This document shows, piece by piece, positions 25,051-34,175 of a DNA stretch of 64,000 nucleotides; the first letter of the stretch is position 1, and each line of letters starts with the position of its first letter. The notes beneath the pieces are model-generated. The model did not search any database. It had not been told where the DNA came from and was given only the letters and a program-made list of their open reading frames with translations. Position numbers and translations under genes: made by a program. The stretch spans positions 83,725 to 147,724 of the forward strand of contig NZ_MVHJ01000013.1 of assembly GCF_002086115.1 (NCBI RefSeq), written 5' to 3'. The DNA comes from Mycolicibacterium bacteremicum. Its GTDB lineage: Bacteria > Actinomycetota > Actinomycetes > Mycobacteriales > Mycobacteriaceae.

Positions 25051-26811
25051 TCAGGGCACGGCCCGCAGGAAGTTGCCCGCCGCGTCGACCGCGGGCGTCG
25101 AGCTGCCCGCATCACTGACGAATACCGCCAACGCCAGGTCACCCCGGATGCCGACGAACCAACCGTGCGCATGTGTGTCGTCGATGTATTCGGCGGTGCC
25201 GGTCTTGCCCAGCAGGTCCGGGATGTCGGCCAGCTGGGTCGCCGTGCCGCCGGTGATGGTCTCGCGCATCATCGCCCGCACCTGCTCGTCGACCGAGGCC
25301 GGCAACGGCTCCGGGGTGCGGTCGGCGGCGCCCGGCGAGCCCTGCACGATGGTCGGTGCGGGCACCGATCCGTTGGCCAGGGTCGCGGCCACCAGCGCCA
25401 TCCCGAACGGCGACGCGGTGACCTTGCCCTGTCCGATACCCTCCTCGACCCGCAGCGCGGAGGTGTCGGCGAGCGGCACCGAACCGGTGACCGTCGTCAT
25501 CCCCGGTGACACGAAATCCAGGCCCAGGCCCAGCTGCGCGGCCGCGGTGGTCAGACCGTCCGGCGGCAGGTCCACCGCGAGCCGCCCCATCGTGGTGTTG
25601 CAGGACCGCGCGAAGGCGGTGTGCAGCGGGACGTCACCGAGGTCGAAATTGTCGTCGTTGGGGATCTGCCGGCCCTCGATGTTCTCGGTGCCCGGACAGG
25701 CCACGATGCTGTCCGGGGTGACCTGGCCGTTCTGCAGCGCCGCGGACACGGTGACGGTCTTGAAGGTCGACCCCGGCGGGTACAGGCCGGTCAGCGCGAT
25801 CGGCCCCTGGGCATCGGCGGGCGCGTTCTGCGCGACGGCGAGCAGGTTGCCGGTGGACGGCTGCATCGCCACGATGACGGCCGGTGTCGTGAGTGGGGCC
25901 AGCGCCGCTTCCCCCGCGAGCTGCATGCCGATGTCGATCGTGCTGGAGATGTCGCCGACGGCGTCGGCGTCCTGCCCGCCGACCCGCTCGGGGCCGGTGG
26001 CGGTCGCCGCGGACACCGCCCAGCCGGCGGCCTCGTCGTTGCGCTGTTGCCACAGCTCGGCCAAGCCCGCCAGCGTCGGCGAGGTGAGCGCACGGTCGGT
26101 GGCCAACAGCCGGGTCTGGGGCCGCAGCGTCACGTCCGGCAGCGCGGCCAGCCGGCCCTGGATCGGCGCCAGATCCTCGTCGCGCAGGGTGACCGCGGTG
26201 AGCGGCTGTCCCTTGGCCAGTTCGGTTCTCAGCCACTCCGGCGTCACGGTGGGAGCGATCGGATTCACCAGTGCGGCAACGGTATCGACATCAGCGCCCG
26301 GCGCGACGTCGACCAGGGTGACGATGTGCTGGGTCAGCAGGTCGGCGCCGGTGCGGTCGAGCACCCGGGCGGCGGGCTGGGGGGCCAGCGTGCTGTAGGA
26401 CAGCGGCCCCTTGTCGAGGCCCGGCGCGACCGTGGCCGCGTCCCAGGTGATCTTCCAGTCGTCACCCTCGGCGGTGGCCGCGCCCTGTGTCGTGTAGGTC
26501 CATTCGGTGGCCTTCTCGGGGCCGAACTTCCAGGTGGCGGTCAGGGTGAACGTCGCGGCGTTCTCCTGGCGCGCCACATCGGACACCGCGAACCGGACGT
26601 CGGTGCCCAGGCTGGTGTACAGCGCCCCCAGCGTGCCGGAGGCGGCGGTGTCATCGGTGGTGAACGCCGCGGCCGCGGGCGCGTCACCGCGGCTGAGGGC
26701 CTCGGCGAAACCCAGGGTGGTGGAGTTCAGCCGGTCCTCGGCGTCACCGCAGCCGGCCAGCAGCAGCACGATTGCCAAGAACCCCGGGAAGACACGTCGC
26801 AGAGCGGCCAC
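25051..26811 (-). CDS. Penicillin-binding lipoprotein (NTF2-like + transpeptidase domains)
   Basis: A 586-aa class B penicillin-binding protein. The N-terminal lipoprotein signal ends in LLLAGC with the lipidated Cys at residue 21. An NTF2-like MecA_N-type domain (about 25-140), a PBP dimerisation region and a transpeptidase domain follow. Active-site motifs are STFK (near 345), SCN (near 403) and KTG (KTGTAEY, near 533). It resembles Rv2864c-type lipoproteins and should cross-link peptidoglycan. It sits between the Rv1111c-like gene and ispH, where M. tuberculosis has no such gene as far as I recall. Confidence 0.9.
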   Translation of the reverse strand: MAALRRVFPGFLAIVLLLAGCGDAEDRLNSTTLGFAEALSRGDAPAAAAFTTDDTAASGTLGALYTSLGTDVRFAVSDVARQENAATFTLTATWKFGPEKATEWTYTTQGAATAEGDDWKITWDAATVAPGLDKGPLSYSTLAPQPAARVLDRTGADLLTQHIVTLVDVAPGADVDTVAALVNPIAPTVTPEWLRTELAKGQPLTAVTLRDEDLAPIQGRLAALPDVTLRPQTRLLATDRALTSPTLAGLAELWQQRNDEAAGWAVSAATATGPERVGGQDADAVGDISSTIDIGMQLAGEAALAPLTTPAVIVAMQPSTGNLLAVAQNAPADAQGPIALTGLYPPGSTFKTVTVSAALQNGQVTPDSIVACPGTENIEGRQIPNDDNFDLGDVPLHTAFARSCNTTMGRLAVDLPPDGLTTAAAQLGLGLDFVSPGMTTVTGSVPLADTSALRVEEGIGQGKVTASPFGMALVAATLANGSVPAPTIVQGSPGAADRTPEPLPASVDEQVRAMMRETITGGTATQLADIPDLLGKTGTAEYIDDTHAHGWFVGIRGDLALAVFVSDAGSSTPAVDAAGNFLRAVP

Positions 26812-26831
26812 AGGGCACGAACGTACCCGCG

Positions 26832-27833
26832 TCAGGCGCGCGGCGGACGGATCTCCCGCGGCAAGGCGAACACCAACGTCTCATTGGCCGTGGTCACGGG
26901 CTGCACAGTGGCATAACCGTATTCGGCGAGTCGGTCCAGCACGCCGCGCACCAGGATCTCGGGCACCGATGCGCCGGAGGTGACACCCACCGTCGTCACC
27001 CCGGAGAACCAGGCCGGGTCGACGTCATCGGCGTAGTCCACCAGGTATGCGGCCTTGGCGCCGGCCAGCAGCGCCACCTCGACGAGGCGGACCGAGTTCG
27101 AGGAGTTCTTCGAGCCCACCACGATGACGAGCTCGCATTCGGGGGCCATCGCCTTGACCGCGACCTGACGGTTCTGGGTGGCGTAGCAGATGTCGTCACT
27201 GGGCGGGTCCTGCAGCGTGGGGAACTTCTCGCGCAGCCGGCGCACGGTCTCCATGGTCTCGTCGACGCTGAGCGTGGTCTGCGACAGCCAGATGACCTTG
27301 TTCGGGTCACGCACGGTCACCTTGTCCACGGCGTCGGGGTTGTCGACCACCTGGACGTGGTCGGGCGCCTCACCGGCGGTGCCGACGACCTCTTCATGGC
27401 CCTCGTGTCCGACCAGCAGGATGTCGTAGTCGTCGCGGGCGAAGCGCTTGGCCTCGTTGTGCACCTTGGTCACCAGCGGGCAGGTGGCGTCGATGGTCTG
27501 CAGGTTGCGGGCGGCCGCCTCCTCGTGCACCCACGGCGCGACACCGTGGGCGGAGAACACCACGATCGCGCCCTCGGGTACCTCGTCGGTCTGCTCGACG
27601 AACACCGCACCGGCCTTGGCGAGGGTGTCCACCACATACCGGTTGTGCACGATCTCGTGCCGGACGTAGACGGGGGCGCCGTGCTTCTCCAGCGCGCGTT
27701 CGACGGTCTCGACGGCCCGATCGACCCCGGCGCAGTAGCCGCGCGGTTCGGCCAGCAGCACGCGCTTGCCGTCCACCCGCGTCGCCACCGAGCTGGTGGC
27801 ACCGGGAATTCCCATGTTGACGGTTGGAGGCAT
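26832..27833 (-). CDS. ispH: 4-hydroxy-3-methylbut-2-enyl diphosphate reductase
   Basis: A 333-aa IspH/LytB, the last enzyme of the MEP pathway, which reduces HMBPP to IPP and DMAPP with a [4Fe-4S] cluster. The three cluster Cys are in [19 protein letters not shown] and [22 protein letters not shown] and GHEGHEEV carry the substrate His and Glu residues. I chose start [11 protein letters not shown] (27833) by similarity to the M. tuberculosis LytB2 N-terminus. The frame continues upstream over the divergent gene's promoter and is not favoured. Confidence 0.97.
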   Translation of the reverse strand: MPPTVNMGIPGATSSVATRVDGKRVLLAEPRGYCAGVDRAVETVERALEKHGAPVYVRHEIVHNRYVVDTLAKAGAVFVEQTDEVPEGAIVVFSAHGVAPWVHEEAAARNLQTIDATCPLVTKVHNEAKRFARDDYDILLVGHEGHEEVVGTAGEAPDHVQVVDNPDAVDKVTVRDPNKVIWLSQTTLSVDETMETVRRLREKFPTLQDPPSDDICYATQNRQVAVKAMAPECELVIVVGSKNSSNSVRLVEVALLAGAKAAYLVDYADDVDPAWFSGVTTVGVTSGASVPEILVRGVLDRLAEYGYATVQPVTTANETLVFALPREIRPPRA

Positions 27834-27885
27834 ACATCCAGGGTACTTACCCGCACCCGTCACGGGCCAGCCGTAGGCTGGCCCC

Positions 27886-28458
27886 ATGGCAACAGCACCA
27901 TACGGAGTTCGACTGCTGGTGGGCGCCGCGGTGACCGCCCTGGATGAGACGCGCAAGCTCCCCCAGACCATCCTCACCTACCCGATGACGGTGGCCAGCC
28001 AGCTGGCCCATCTGGTGATGAAGGTGCAGCAGGACGTCGCCGACCTGGTCAATCGCGGTGACGAGGCCCTCGGGGAGCTGTTCCCACCGAGGGACGAACA
28101 GCCGGAATGGGCGACGTTCGACGAGGACGATTCGCGCGATCCGTCCGCCGGCACCGCCGACGCGGACGACGACGGGGACCTCGCGCCGGTGACACGTCTC
28201 ACCGAGGGCCGCTTCGCGTTGTTCAGCGAAGGCGAGTCGGCGCCGGAGGTGGTCGCACCGACCACCAACGGGGACGCGCCGGACATCGTGGACAAGATCG
28301 GCTACGAGACGCTGACCCTGGCGCAGCTGCGCGCCCGGCTGACGTCGCTGAAGCTGGCCGACCTGGAGGCGCTGCTGGCCTTCGAGGAGGCCAACAAGGC
28401 CCGCGCCCCGTTCCAGACGCTGATCGCCAACAGGATCACCCGCGCGTCGGCCAAGTGA
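27886..28458 (+). CDS. Conserved mycobacterial protein, Rv1109c-like
   Basis: A 190-aa protein with an amphipathic N-terminal region ([18 protein letters not shown], then [26 protein letters not shown]) that could lie on a membrane or lipid surface. A central acidic disordered stretch ([18 protein letters not shown]) and a C-terminal helical segment with [16 protein letters not shown] follow. The location between ispH and xseA matches Rv1109c. Its stop overlaps the xseA start (GTGA), so it is cotranslated with exonuclease VII. No enzymatic motif is visible. Confidence 0.85.
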   Translation: MATAPYGVRLLVGAAVTALDETRKLPQTILTYPMTVASQLAHLVMKVQQDVADLVNRGDEALGELFPPRDEQPEWATFDEDDSRDPSAGTADADDDGDLAPVTRLTEGRFALFSEGESAPEVVAPTTNGDAPDIVDKIGYETLTLAQLRARLTSLKLADLEALLAFEEANKARAPFQTLIANRITRASAK

Positions 28459-29684
28459 GCGAACCCGGCCAGTCCCCGGAGAACCCGTGGCCGGTCCGTG
28501 CCGTGGCGACCCGGGTGGCCAAGTGGATCGACCGGCTGGGCACCGTATGGGTCGAGGGTCAGATCGCCCAGCTGACCATGCGGCCGGGCTCCAACACCGC
28601 GTGGCTGGTACTACGGGATCCGGCGGCCGATATGTCGCTGTCCATCACCTGCCCCCGTGACCTGGTCGCCAACGCGCCGGTCAAACTCGCCGAGGGCGTG
28701 CAGGTCATCGTCTTCGGCAAGCCGCAGTTCTACACCGGTCGCGGCACATTCTCGCTGCGGGTGACCGATATCCGCGCCGTCGGTATCGGCGAACTACTGG
28801 CACGCATCGAGCGGCTGCGTCGACTGCTCGACGCCGAGGGCCTCTTCGATGTCCGGCTCAAGCGTCCGATCCCGTTCCTGCCCGACACCATCGGGCTGAT
28901 CACCGGCCGGGCCTCGGCCGCCGAACACGATGTGATGGCCATCGCGTCGGCACGCTGGCCCGCGGTGCACTTCGAGGTGCGCAACACCGCGGTGCAGGGA
29001 CCCAACGCCGTGGCCCAGATCGTCGAGGCGCTGCAAGCCCTGGACGCCGATCCACACGTGGACGTCATCATCCTGGCGCGCGGCGGCGGCAGCGTGGAGG
29101 ATCTGCTGCCGTTCTCCGACGAGACCCTGTGCCGCGCCATCGCCGCCTGCACCACCCCGGTGATCAGTGCCGTCGGCCACGAACCGGACAACCCGGTCTG
29201 CGATCTGGTGGCCGATCTGCGGGCCGCCACCCCCACCGATGCCGCCAAGCGCGTCGTCCCCGATGCCGCGGCCGAGCAGGCCGGGGTGAACGACATGCGC
29301 CGGCGCAGCGCGCAGGCGTTACGCAACTGGGTGCGCCGCGAGGCGCACATCATCGAGGGGTTGCGCTCCCGCCCGGTGCTGGCGCAACCCCTGCAGGCAC
29401 TGGAGGCGCGCGCCGAGGAGATCCACCGGGCGCGAGCGACCGCACGCCGCGACATCAACCGGATGATCGCGGTCGAGACCGACCGGCTCGAACACCTGTC
29501 CGCCCGGTTGAGCACGCTCGGGCCGGCGGCGACACTGGCCCGGGGTTACGCCGTGGTGCAGACTCTCGGCACCGGGCAGGTGCTGCGTTCGGTCGCCGAC
29601 GCGCCGGCCGGTACACAACTTCGGGTGCGCGTCGCCGACGGCGCCCTCACCGCAGTCAGCGAGGGACCAGATGAAGCCCATTAG
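28455..29684 (+). CDS. xseA: Exodeoxyribonuclease VII large subunit
   Basis: A 409-aa protein. The N-terminal OB-fold domain (about residues 10-105, [10 protein letters not shown]) leads into the catalytic domain ([60 protein letters not shown]). A helical region and C-terminal segment follow. It degrades single-stranded DNA with XseB. The GTG start at 28455 overlaps the preceding stop, and the open frame upstream of it is a shadow of the preceding gene. The 3' end overlaps xseB by 14 bases. Confidence 0.96.
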   Translation: MSEPGQSPENPWPVRAVATRVAKWIDRLGTVWVEGQIAQLTMRPGSNTAWLVLRDPAADMSLSITCPRDLVANAPVKLAEGVQVIVFGKPQFYTGRGTFSLRVTDIRAVGIGELLARIERLRRLLDAEGLFDVRLKRPIPFLPDTIGLITGRASAAEHDVMAIASARWPAVHFEVRNTAVQGPNAVAQIVEALQALDADPHVDVIILARGGGSVEDLLPFSDETLCRAIAACTTPVISAVGHEPDNPVCDLVADLRAATPTDAAKRVVPDAAAEQAGVNDMRRRSAQALRNWVRREAHIIEGLRSRPVLAQPLQALEARAEEIHRARATARRDINRMIAVETDRLEHLSARLSTLGPAATLARGYAVVQTLGTGQVLRSVADAPAGTQLRVRVADGALTAVSEGPDEAH

Positions 29685-29883
29685 TAAGTTGGGGTACGAA
29701 GAGGCGCGCGACGAGCTGATCGAGGTGGTACGTCAGCTCGAGCAGGGCGGACTCGACCTCGACGCGTCCCTCAAGCTCTGGGAAAGAGGTGAGGAGCTGG
29801 CCAAACGGTGCGAGGAGCACCTGGCCGGCGCCCGTCGGAAGGTGGCCGACACGCTGGCCGCCGGCACCGCCGAGGAAGATTGA
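29671..29883 (+). CDS. xseB: Exodeoxyribonuclease VII small subunit
   Basis: A 70-aa Xse[21 protein letters not shown] and [20 protein letters not shown] are the canonical helical-hairpin segments. Several small subunits bind one XseA. The ATG lies within the last codons of xseA, and RBS-like GAGGGA is upstream. It ends 73 bases before the 3beta-HSD gene, with a KstR operator in that gap. Confidence 0.96.
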   Translation: MKPISKLGYEEARDELIEVVRQLEQGGLDLDASLKLWERGEELAKRCEEHLAGARRKVADTLAAGTAEED

Positions 29884-29928
29884 GGACGCAACGACCACGT
29901 GACGCAAACCCGACTGGGACTACAGAAC

Positions 29929-29942
29929 TGGAACACGTTTCA
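29929..29942. promoter_or_regulatory. KstR operator upstream of 3beta-HSD
   Basis: TGGAACACGTTTCA fits the KstR consensus TnnAACnnGTTnnA at all eight defined positions. It ends 14 bases before the 3beta-HSD ATG, so it overlaps the promoter or 5' leader. KstR is the cholesterol-catabolism repressor of mycobacteria; binding here is inferred from the motif. Confidence 0.8.
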
Positions 29943-29956
29943 GTTATCCTCGTCAC

Positions 29957-31069
29957 ATGGGTGACCCAACTTTGCGTACCGACCTGGGCCGAGTCCTGGT
30001 GACCGGGGGCTCCGGCTTCGTCGGCGCCAACCTGGTGACCACACTGCTGGAGCGCGGCCACCAGGTCCGCTCCTTCGACCGGGTGCCCTCGCCGCTACCC
30101 GCGCATCCCAAGCTGTCGACCGTCGTCGGCGACATCACCAGTGCCGAGGACGTCACCACCGCCGTCGCGGACATCGACACGATCATCCACACCGCGGCCA
30201 TCATCGACCTGATGGGCGGCGCCACCGTCACCGAGGAATACCGCCGGCGCAGCTTCTCGGTCAATGTCGAAGGCACCAAGAACCTGGTGCACGCCGGCCA
30301 GCAGGCGGGTGTGCAGCGCTTTGTCTACACCGCGTCCAACAGTGTGGTGATGGGCGGACAGGACATCGTCAACGGTGACGAAACCATGCCGTACACAACG
30401 CGGTTCAACGATCTCTACACCGAGACCAAGGTGGTCGCCGAGCAGTACGTGCTCGGCCAGAACGGTGAGCACGGCATGCTGACCTGTTCGATTCGCCCCA
30501 GCGGTATCTGGGGCCGCGGCGACCAGACCATGTTCCGCAAGGTCTTCGAGAACGTGCTGGCCGGCCACGTCAAGGTGCTGGTGGGCAGCAAGAACATCAA
30601 GCTGGACAACTCCTACGTGCACAACCTGATCCACGGTTTCATCCTGGCCGCCGAACACCTCGTTCCCGGCGGCACCGCGCCCGGACAGGCCTACTTCATC
30701 AACGATGCCGAACCACTGAACATGTTCGAGTTCGCCCGCCCGGTGGTCGCCGCATGCGGACGCAAGCTACCGAATTTCCGGGTGTCCGGCCGGTTGGTGC
30801 ACAAGGCGATGATGGGCTGGCAGTGGCTGCACTTCAAATACGGCATCCGGGAGCCACTGGTGGAACCCCTCGCCGTGGAACGGCTCTACCTGAACAACTA
30901 CTTCTCGGTGGCCAAGGCGCGGCGCGACCTGGGCTACGAACCGTTGTTCACCACCGAGCAGGCGATGGCCGAATGCCTGCCCTACTACACCGAGCTGTTC
31001 CACAAGATGGAGAGCCAGGCCGCCGACCCGGCCGCCGCCGCGGCGGCCCCGGTGCCACCCAGGGGCTGA
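29957..31069 (+). CDS. 3beta-hydroxysteroid dehydrogenase/isomerase-type NAD-dependent enzyme (Rv1106c-like)
   Basis: A 370-aa extended short-chain dehydrogenase. The NAD-binding motif is VLVTGGSGFVGANL (about residues 13-26), the catalytic Tyr-Lys is YTETK, and RPSGIWGRGDQTMF and NSYVHNLIHG are typical of 3beta-HSD proteins. The M. tuberculosis Rv1106c orthologue oxidises cholesterol to cholestenone. Here it holds the same position after xseB. The KstR box directly upstream supports steroid-linked control. The C-terminus ends in an Ala/Pro-rich tail. Confidence 0.92.
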   Translation: MGDPTLRTDLGRVLVTGGSGFVGANLVTTLLERGHQVRSFDRVPSPLPAHPKLSTVVGDITSAEDVTTAVADIDTIIHTAAIIDLMGGATVTEEYRRRSFSVNVEGTKNLVHAGQQAGVQRFVYTASNSVVMGGQDIVNGDETMPYTTRFNDLYTETKVVAEQYVLGQNGEHGMLTCSIRPSGIWGRGDQTMFRKVFENVLAGHVKVLVGSKNIKLDNSYVHNLIHGFILAAEHLVPGGTAPGQAYFINDAEPLNMFEFARPVVAACGRKLPNFRVSGRLVHKAMMGWQWLHFKYGIREPLVEPLAVERLYLNNYFSVAKARRDLGYEPLFTTEQAMAECLPYYTELFHKMESQAADPAAAAAAPVPPRG

Positions 31070-31788
31070 TCATCGACTTCCGGTTCGTCGCCAACGGCGA
31101 CGCACGCATCCGCTATCTCGACTCCGGAGGCGACGACGCAGTTCCACCGGTGGTGTTCGTGCCCGGTTTCACCTGTGTGGCAGACGATTACGTCGACGCG
31201 CTGCCGTCGTTCGGACGGCGGACGGTGGTCGTCGAACTGCGCGGGCACGGCCACAGCGTCGCCCCGCACGGCCCGTACGACGCGCAGACCGTCGCCGGCG
31301 ATGTCGGCGCGGTGGTCGACGCCGTCACCGACGGCCCGATCCATCTGGTGACCTTCTCCCGCGGCACCACCTACGCATTGCTGTGGGCGCTGGCCGACAC
31401 CGGCCGGGTCCGTTCGGTATCGATCGGCGACTATCTGCCCGAGGAGATCGTGCTGCCCGCCGAGCACACCACCGCCGTGCTCGACGGGCGCTGGCGCGGG
31501 ACCCCGGTGCACGAGCGCCTGGACCGCACCGCCGCCCTCGCGACCCTGGACGCGGCTGTCGCACGATCGCTGTGGGAGCCGTTGGCACACTGGAATCCGC
31601 CGCTGTTGGCGGTCCGCAGCCCCACCGGCCCGATCGTCGACGATGCCACCTGGGCGCGCTACCGCGCGGTCTTCCCCGACGCCCGGCTGCACGAGTTCGC
31701 CGACTCTCCGCACGACATCTTCCGGCCCGACCGCGGGCGCTTCCCCGGGCTGGTGCGGCAACTGATCGACGCGGTGGACGGGGCCTAG
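31066..31788 (+). CDS. Alpha/beta-fold hydrolase with unclear start
   Basis: A ~240-aa alpha/beta hydrolase. VVFVPGFTCVADDY carries the oxyanion region, TFSRGTTYALLW the nucleophile elbow (Ser in FSRGT), and the catalytic His is probably in FADSPHDIF. The coding frame clearly begins around LIIDFRFVANGDARIRYLD, but no ATG, GTG or TTG occurs there. Candidates are CTG at 31066, overlapping the 3beta-HSD stop as CTGA, or a near-cognate AUC at 31072 spaced 6 bases from AGGGG. The first in-frame GTG is ~28 codons in and would truncate the fold. It is probably cotranscribed with the 3beta-HSD gene. Confidence 0.75.
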   Translation: MIIDFRFVANGDARIRYLDSGGDDAVPPVVFVPGFTCVADDYVDALPSFGRRTVVVELRGHGHSVAPHGPYDAQTVAGDVGAVVDAVTDGPIHLVTFSRGTTYALLWALADTGRVRSVSIGDYLPEEIVLPAEHTTAVLDGRWRGTPVHERLDRTAALATLDAAVARSLWEPLAHWNPPLLAVRSPTGPIVDDATWARYRAVFPDARLHEFADSPHDIFRPDRGRFPGLVRQLIDAVDGA

Positions 31789-31904
31789 AACTGGACAAGG
31801 CCGGTGGCGCTGTAGCGCCCCGGCCTCTGGCTTCCCGCGCGGCGTCTACAGTGCCGGGGAAGCGTGCTGCCCAGATTACGGCACCGATCAGCCGGAAACC
31901 AAAC

Positions 31905-32351
31905 TCACCCCATCGCGCTGCGGGTCAACGGGTCCCCGCCGACGATCGCCCGCAGCCGTCGCACTGTCATCGACTGCGCGGCGTCCGACACCGCCGCCAG
32001 CAGCCGCCGCGCATCATCGGTCGGCGTTTCCGGCGGCATCACCCACAGCAGGGCGGTGCGCGAATGCGTACCGACCAGATAGATCGTGTCGCGGGCCACT
32101 AGTGCGTAGCGATCAACCGCGATGGCCGAGTTTCCGCGGATGATGCGCGCCGGCGCTGCCGGGAAGACGCTGCCGTCGTACAGCACGCGGCACACCGGCC
32201 CCAGCCAACGACCCATCACCGATACCAGGTCCGGTAACGCGGTGCGCAGCTCGTAATCCGGCGGCCACCACGCGCCGTCGACCGAGCCGTGCTCATCGGT
32301 GCGCCCGCAGATCGCGAGTCGGGCAGCGGGCAAACATTCGGCATCGACCAC
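31905..32351 (-). CDS. DUF5994-type conserved hypothetical protein
   Basis: A 148-aa protein. The segment RTDEHGSVDGAWWPPDYEL, followed by a basic-hydrophobic region with VLYDGSVFPAAPARI and WVMPPETPTDDARRLL, resembles DUF5994 proteins, which have no known function. There is no signal peptide or transmembrane helix. It is divergent from the sulfatase cassette across ~210 bases (32352-32562), in which I see no gene or clear operator. It is convergent with the alpha/beta hydrolase. Confidence 0.75.
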   Translation of the reverse strand: MVDAECLPAARLAICGRTDEHGSVDGAWWPPDYELRTALPDLVSVMGRWLGPVCRVLYDGSVFPAAPARIIRGNSAIAVDRYALVARDTIYLVGTHSRTALLWVMPPETPTDDARRLLAAVSDAAQSMTVRRLRAIVGGDPLTRSAMG

Positions 32352-32562
32352 GCGATGCTCCCGTCGGTATCAGAGCGATCGCAGACGGCTACCGATGAAT
32401 CGGACACGCGAGGAACCCACGACAGCCTCAGCCTAGCCCGTCGACAGCGTCGGGCAGGCCGCCCGCACCGATGGCGCTCCTACAAACGCGCCAGAACCAT
32501 CTCATCCGGGTCGCCTGGCTCCTAGGATGCGGGAGGGTGGTACACCGACCAGAGGAGCAGTC

Positions 32563-34104
32563 ATGCCCGACGGAAAACCCAACATTCTCGTCATCTGGGG
32601 CGACGACATCGGCATCAGCAACTTGAGTTGCTACAGCGACGGACTGATGGGTTACCGCACTCCCAACATCGACCGGATCGCCGCCGAGGGCATGCGCTTC
32701 ACCGATTCCTACGGCGAGCAAAGCTGCACGGCGGGACGCGCCGCGTTCATCAGCGGTCAAAGCGTCTACCGGACCGGGATGAGCAAAGTCGGCGTGCCCG
32801 GCGCCGACATCGGTTGGGCCGCCGAGGATCCCACCATCGCCGAACTGCTCAAACCGTTGGGCTATGCCACCGGCCAGTTCGGTAAGAACCACTTCGGCGA
32901 TCTGAACAAGTACCTGCCGACGGTGCACGGTTTCGACGAGTTCTACGGCAACCTGTACCACCTCAACGCCGAGGAGGAACCGGAGAACTTCGATTACCCG
33001 CACGAGGACCGATACCCACGGCTGTACAACCTGGCCAAGCCGCGCGGGGTGCTCAAGTGCTTCGCCACCGACGAGGTGTCGACCGAACCCGACGACCCGA
33101 AGTTCGGACCGGTCGGCAAGCAGACCATCGAGGACACCGGCCCGCTGAACACCAAACGAATGGAGACCATCGACGAGGACATCGCCGATGCCACCGTCGA
33201 CTACATCACGCGCCAACATCAGGCGGGTAACCCGTTCTTCGTCTGGTGCAACTTCACCCACATGCACCTGTACACGCACACCAAACCGGAAAGTCGTGGT
33301 CAGGCCGGGCTGTGGCAGTCGCCGTACCACGACACCATGATCGACCATGACCGTAACGTCGGGACCGTGCTGAACGCGCTGGACGCGCTCGGCATCGCCG
33401 AGGACACCATCGTCATCTACTCCACCGACAACGGTCCGCACCGCAACACCTGGCCCGACGGCGGCACCACCCCGTTCCGCAGCGAAAAGAACACCAACTG
33501 GGAGGGTGCGTTCCGCGTTCCCGAGCTGATCCGTTGGCCGGGAAAGATCAAGGCGGGCAGCGTTTCCAACGAGATCATCCAGCACCACGACTGGCTGCCC
33601 ACCTTGCTGGCTGCGGCCGGCGATCCCGAGATCACCGACAAGCTCAGGGCCGGACACCGGATCGGTGACACCGAATACAAAGTGCACATCGACGGTTACA
33701 ACCTTCTCCCCTACCTGACCGGTGAGGTCGAGGACAGCCCGCGGCGAGGCTTCTTCTACTTCTCCGACGACGGCGATCTGGTCGCATTGCGGTTCGAGAA
33801 CTGGAAGATCGTGTTCGCCGAGCAGCGCGCGCAGGGCACCTTGCGGGTGTGGGCCGAACCGTTCACCCCGTTACGCGTACCGAAGCTCTACAACCTGCGC
33901 ACCGACCCGTACGAATTCGCCGACATCACCTCGAACACCTACTACGAGTGGCTGTTACGACACGACTTCTTCGTGTTCTACGCCACCGCGATGGCCACGA
34001 AATTCCTGGAGACGTTCAAGGAGTTTCCGCCGCGGCATCCACCGGCCAGTTTCAGTGTCGATCAGGTGGTGGAGAAGCTGCACGAGTTCCTCGCCAAGGA
34101 CTGA
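32563..34104 (+). CDS. Type I sulfatase (arylsulfatase family), first of a tandem pair
   Basis: A 513-aa sulfatase. NILVIWGDDIG (residues 7-17) supplies the metal-binding Asp pair, and SCTAGRAAF holds the C-x-A-x-R maturation motif, so Cys55 should become formylglycine. VIYSTDNGPHRNTWPDGG and TPFRSEKNTNWEGAFRVP complete the active site. No signal peptide is present, so it is likely cytoplasmic. ATG 32563 follows AGAGGAG; an upstream in-frame ATG at 32527 is less likely. It is the first gene of a cassette with a paralogous sulfatase, a HAD hydrolase and the formylglycine-generating enzyme. Confidence 0.93.
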   Translation: MPDGKPNILVIWGDDIGISNLSCYSDGLMGYRTPNIDRIAAEGMRFTDSYGEQSCTAGRAAFISGQSVYRTGMSKVGVPGADIGWAAEDPTIAELLKPLGYATGQFGKNHFGDLNKYLPTVHGFDEFYGNLYHLNAEEEPENFDYPHEDRYPRLYNLAKPRGVLKCFATDEVSTEPDDPKFGPVGKQTIEDTGPLNTKRMETIDEDIADATVDYITRQHQAGNPFFVWCNFTHMHLYTHTKPESRGQAGLWQSPYHDTMIDHDRNVGTVLNALDALGIAEDTIVIYSTDNGPHRNTWPDGGTTPFRSEKNTNWEGAFRVPELIRWPGKIKAGSVSNEIIQHHDWLPTLLAAAGDPEITDKLRAGHRIGDTEYKVHIDGYNLLPYLTGEVEDSPRRGFFYFSDDGDLVALRFENWKIVFAEQRAQGTLRVWAEPFTPLRVPKLYNLRTDPYEFADITSNTYYEWLLRHDFFVFYATAMATKFLETFKEFPPRHPPASFSVDQVVEKLHEFLAKD

Positions 34105-34175
34105 CACACAAAGTTCGGCTGCAGCGCATAGCCTGTCGCACGAAACGTCACGCGAACTGAAAGGGCTGAGACAAC

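Noticed and set aside
32352..32562. KstR box expected upstream of the sulfatase cassette
   Set aside because: I searched for TnnAACnnGTTnnA in this gap and saw none, so cassette regulation by KstR is not claimed.
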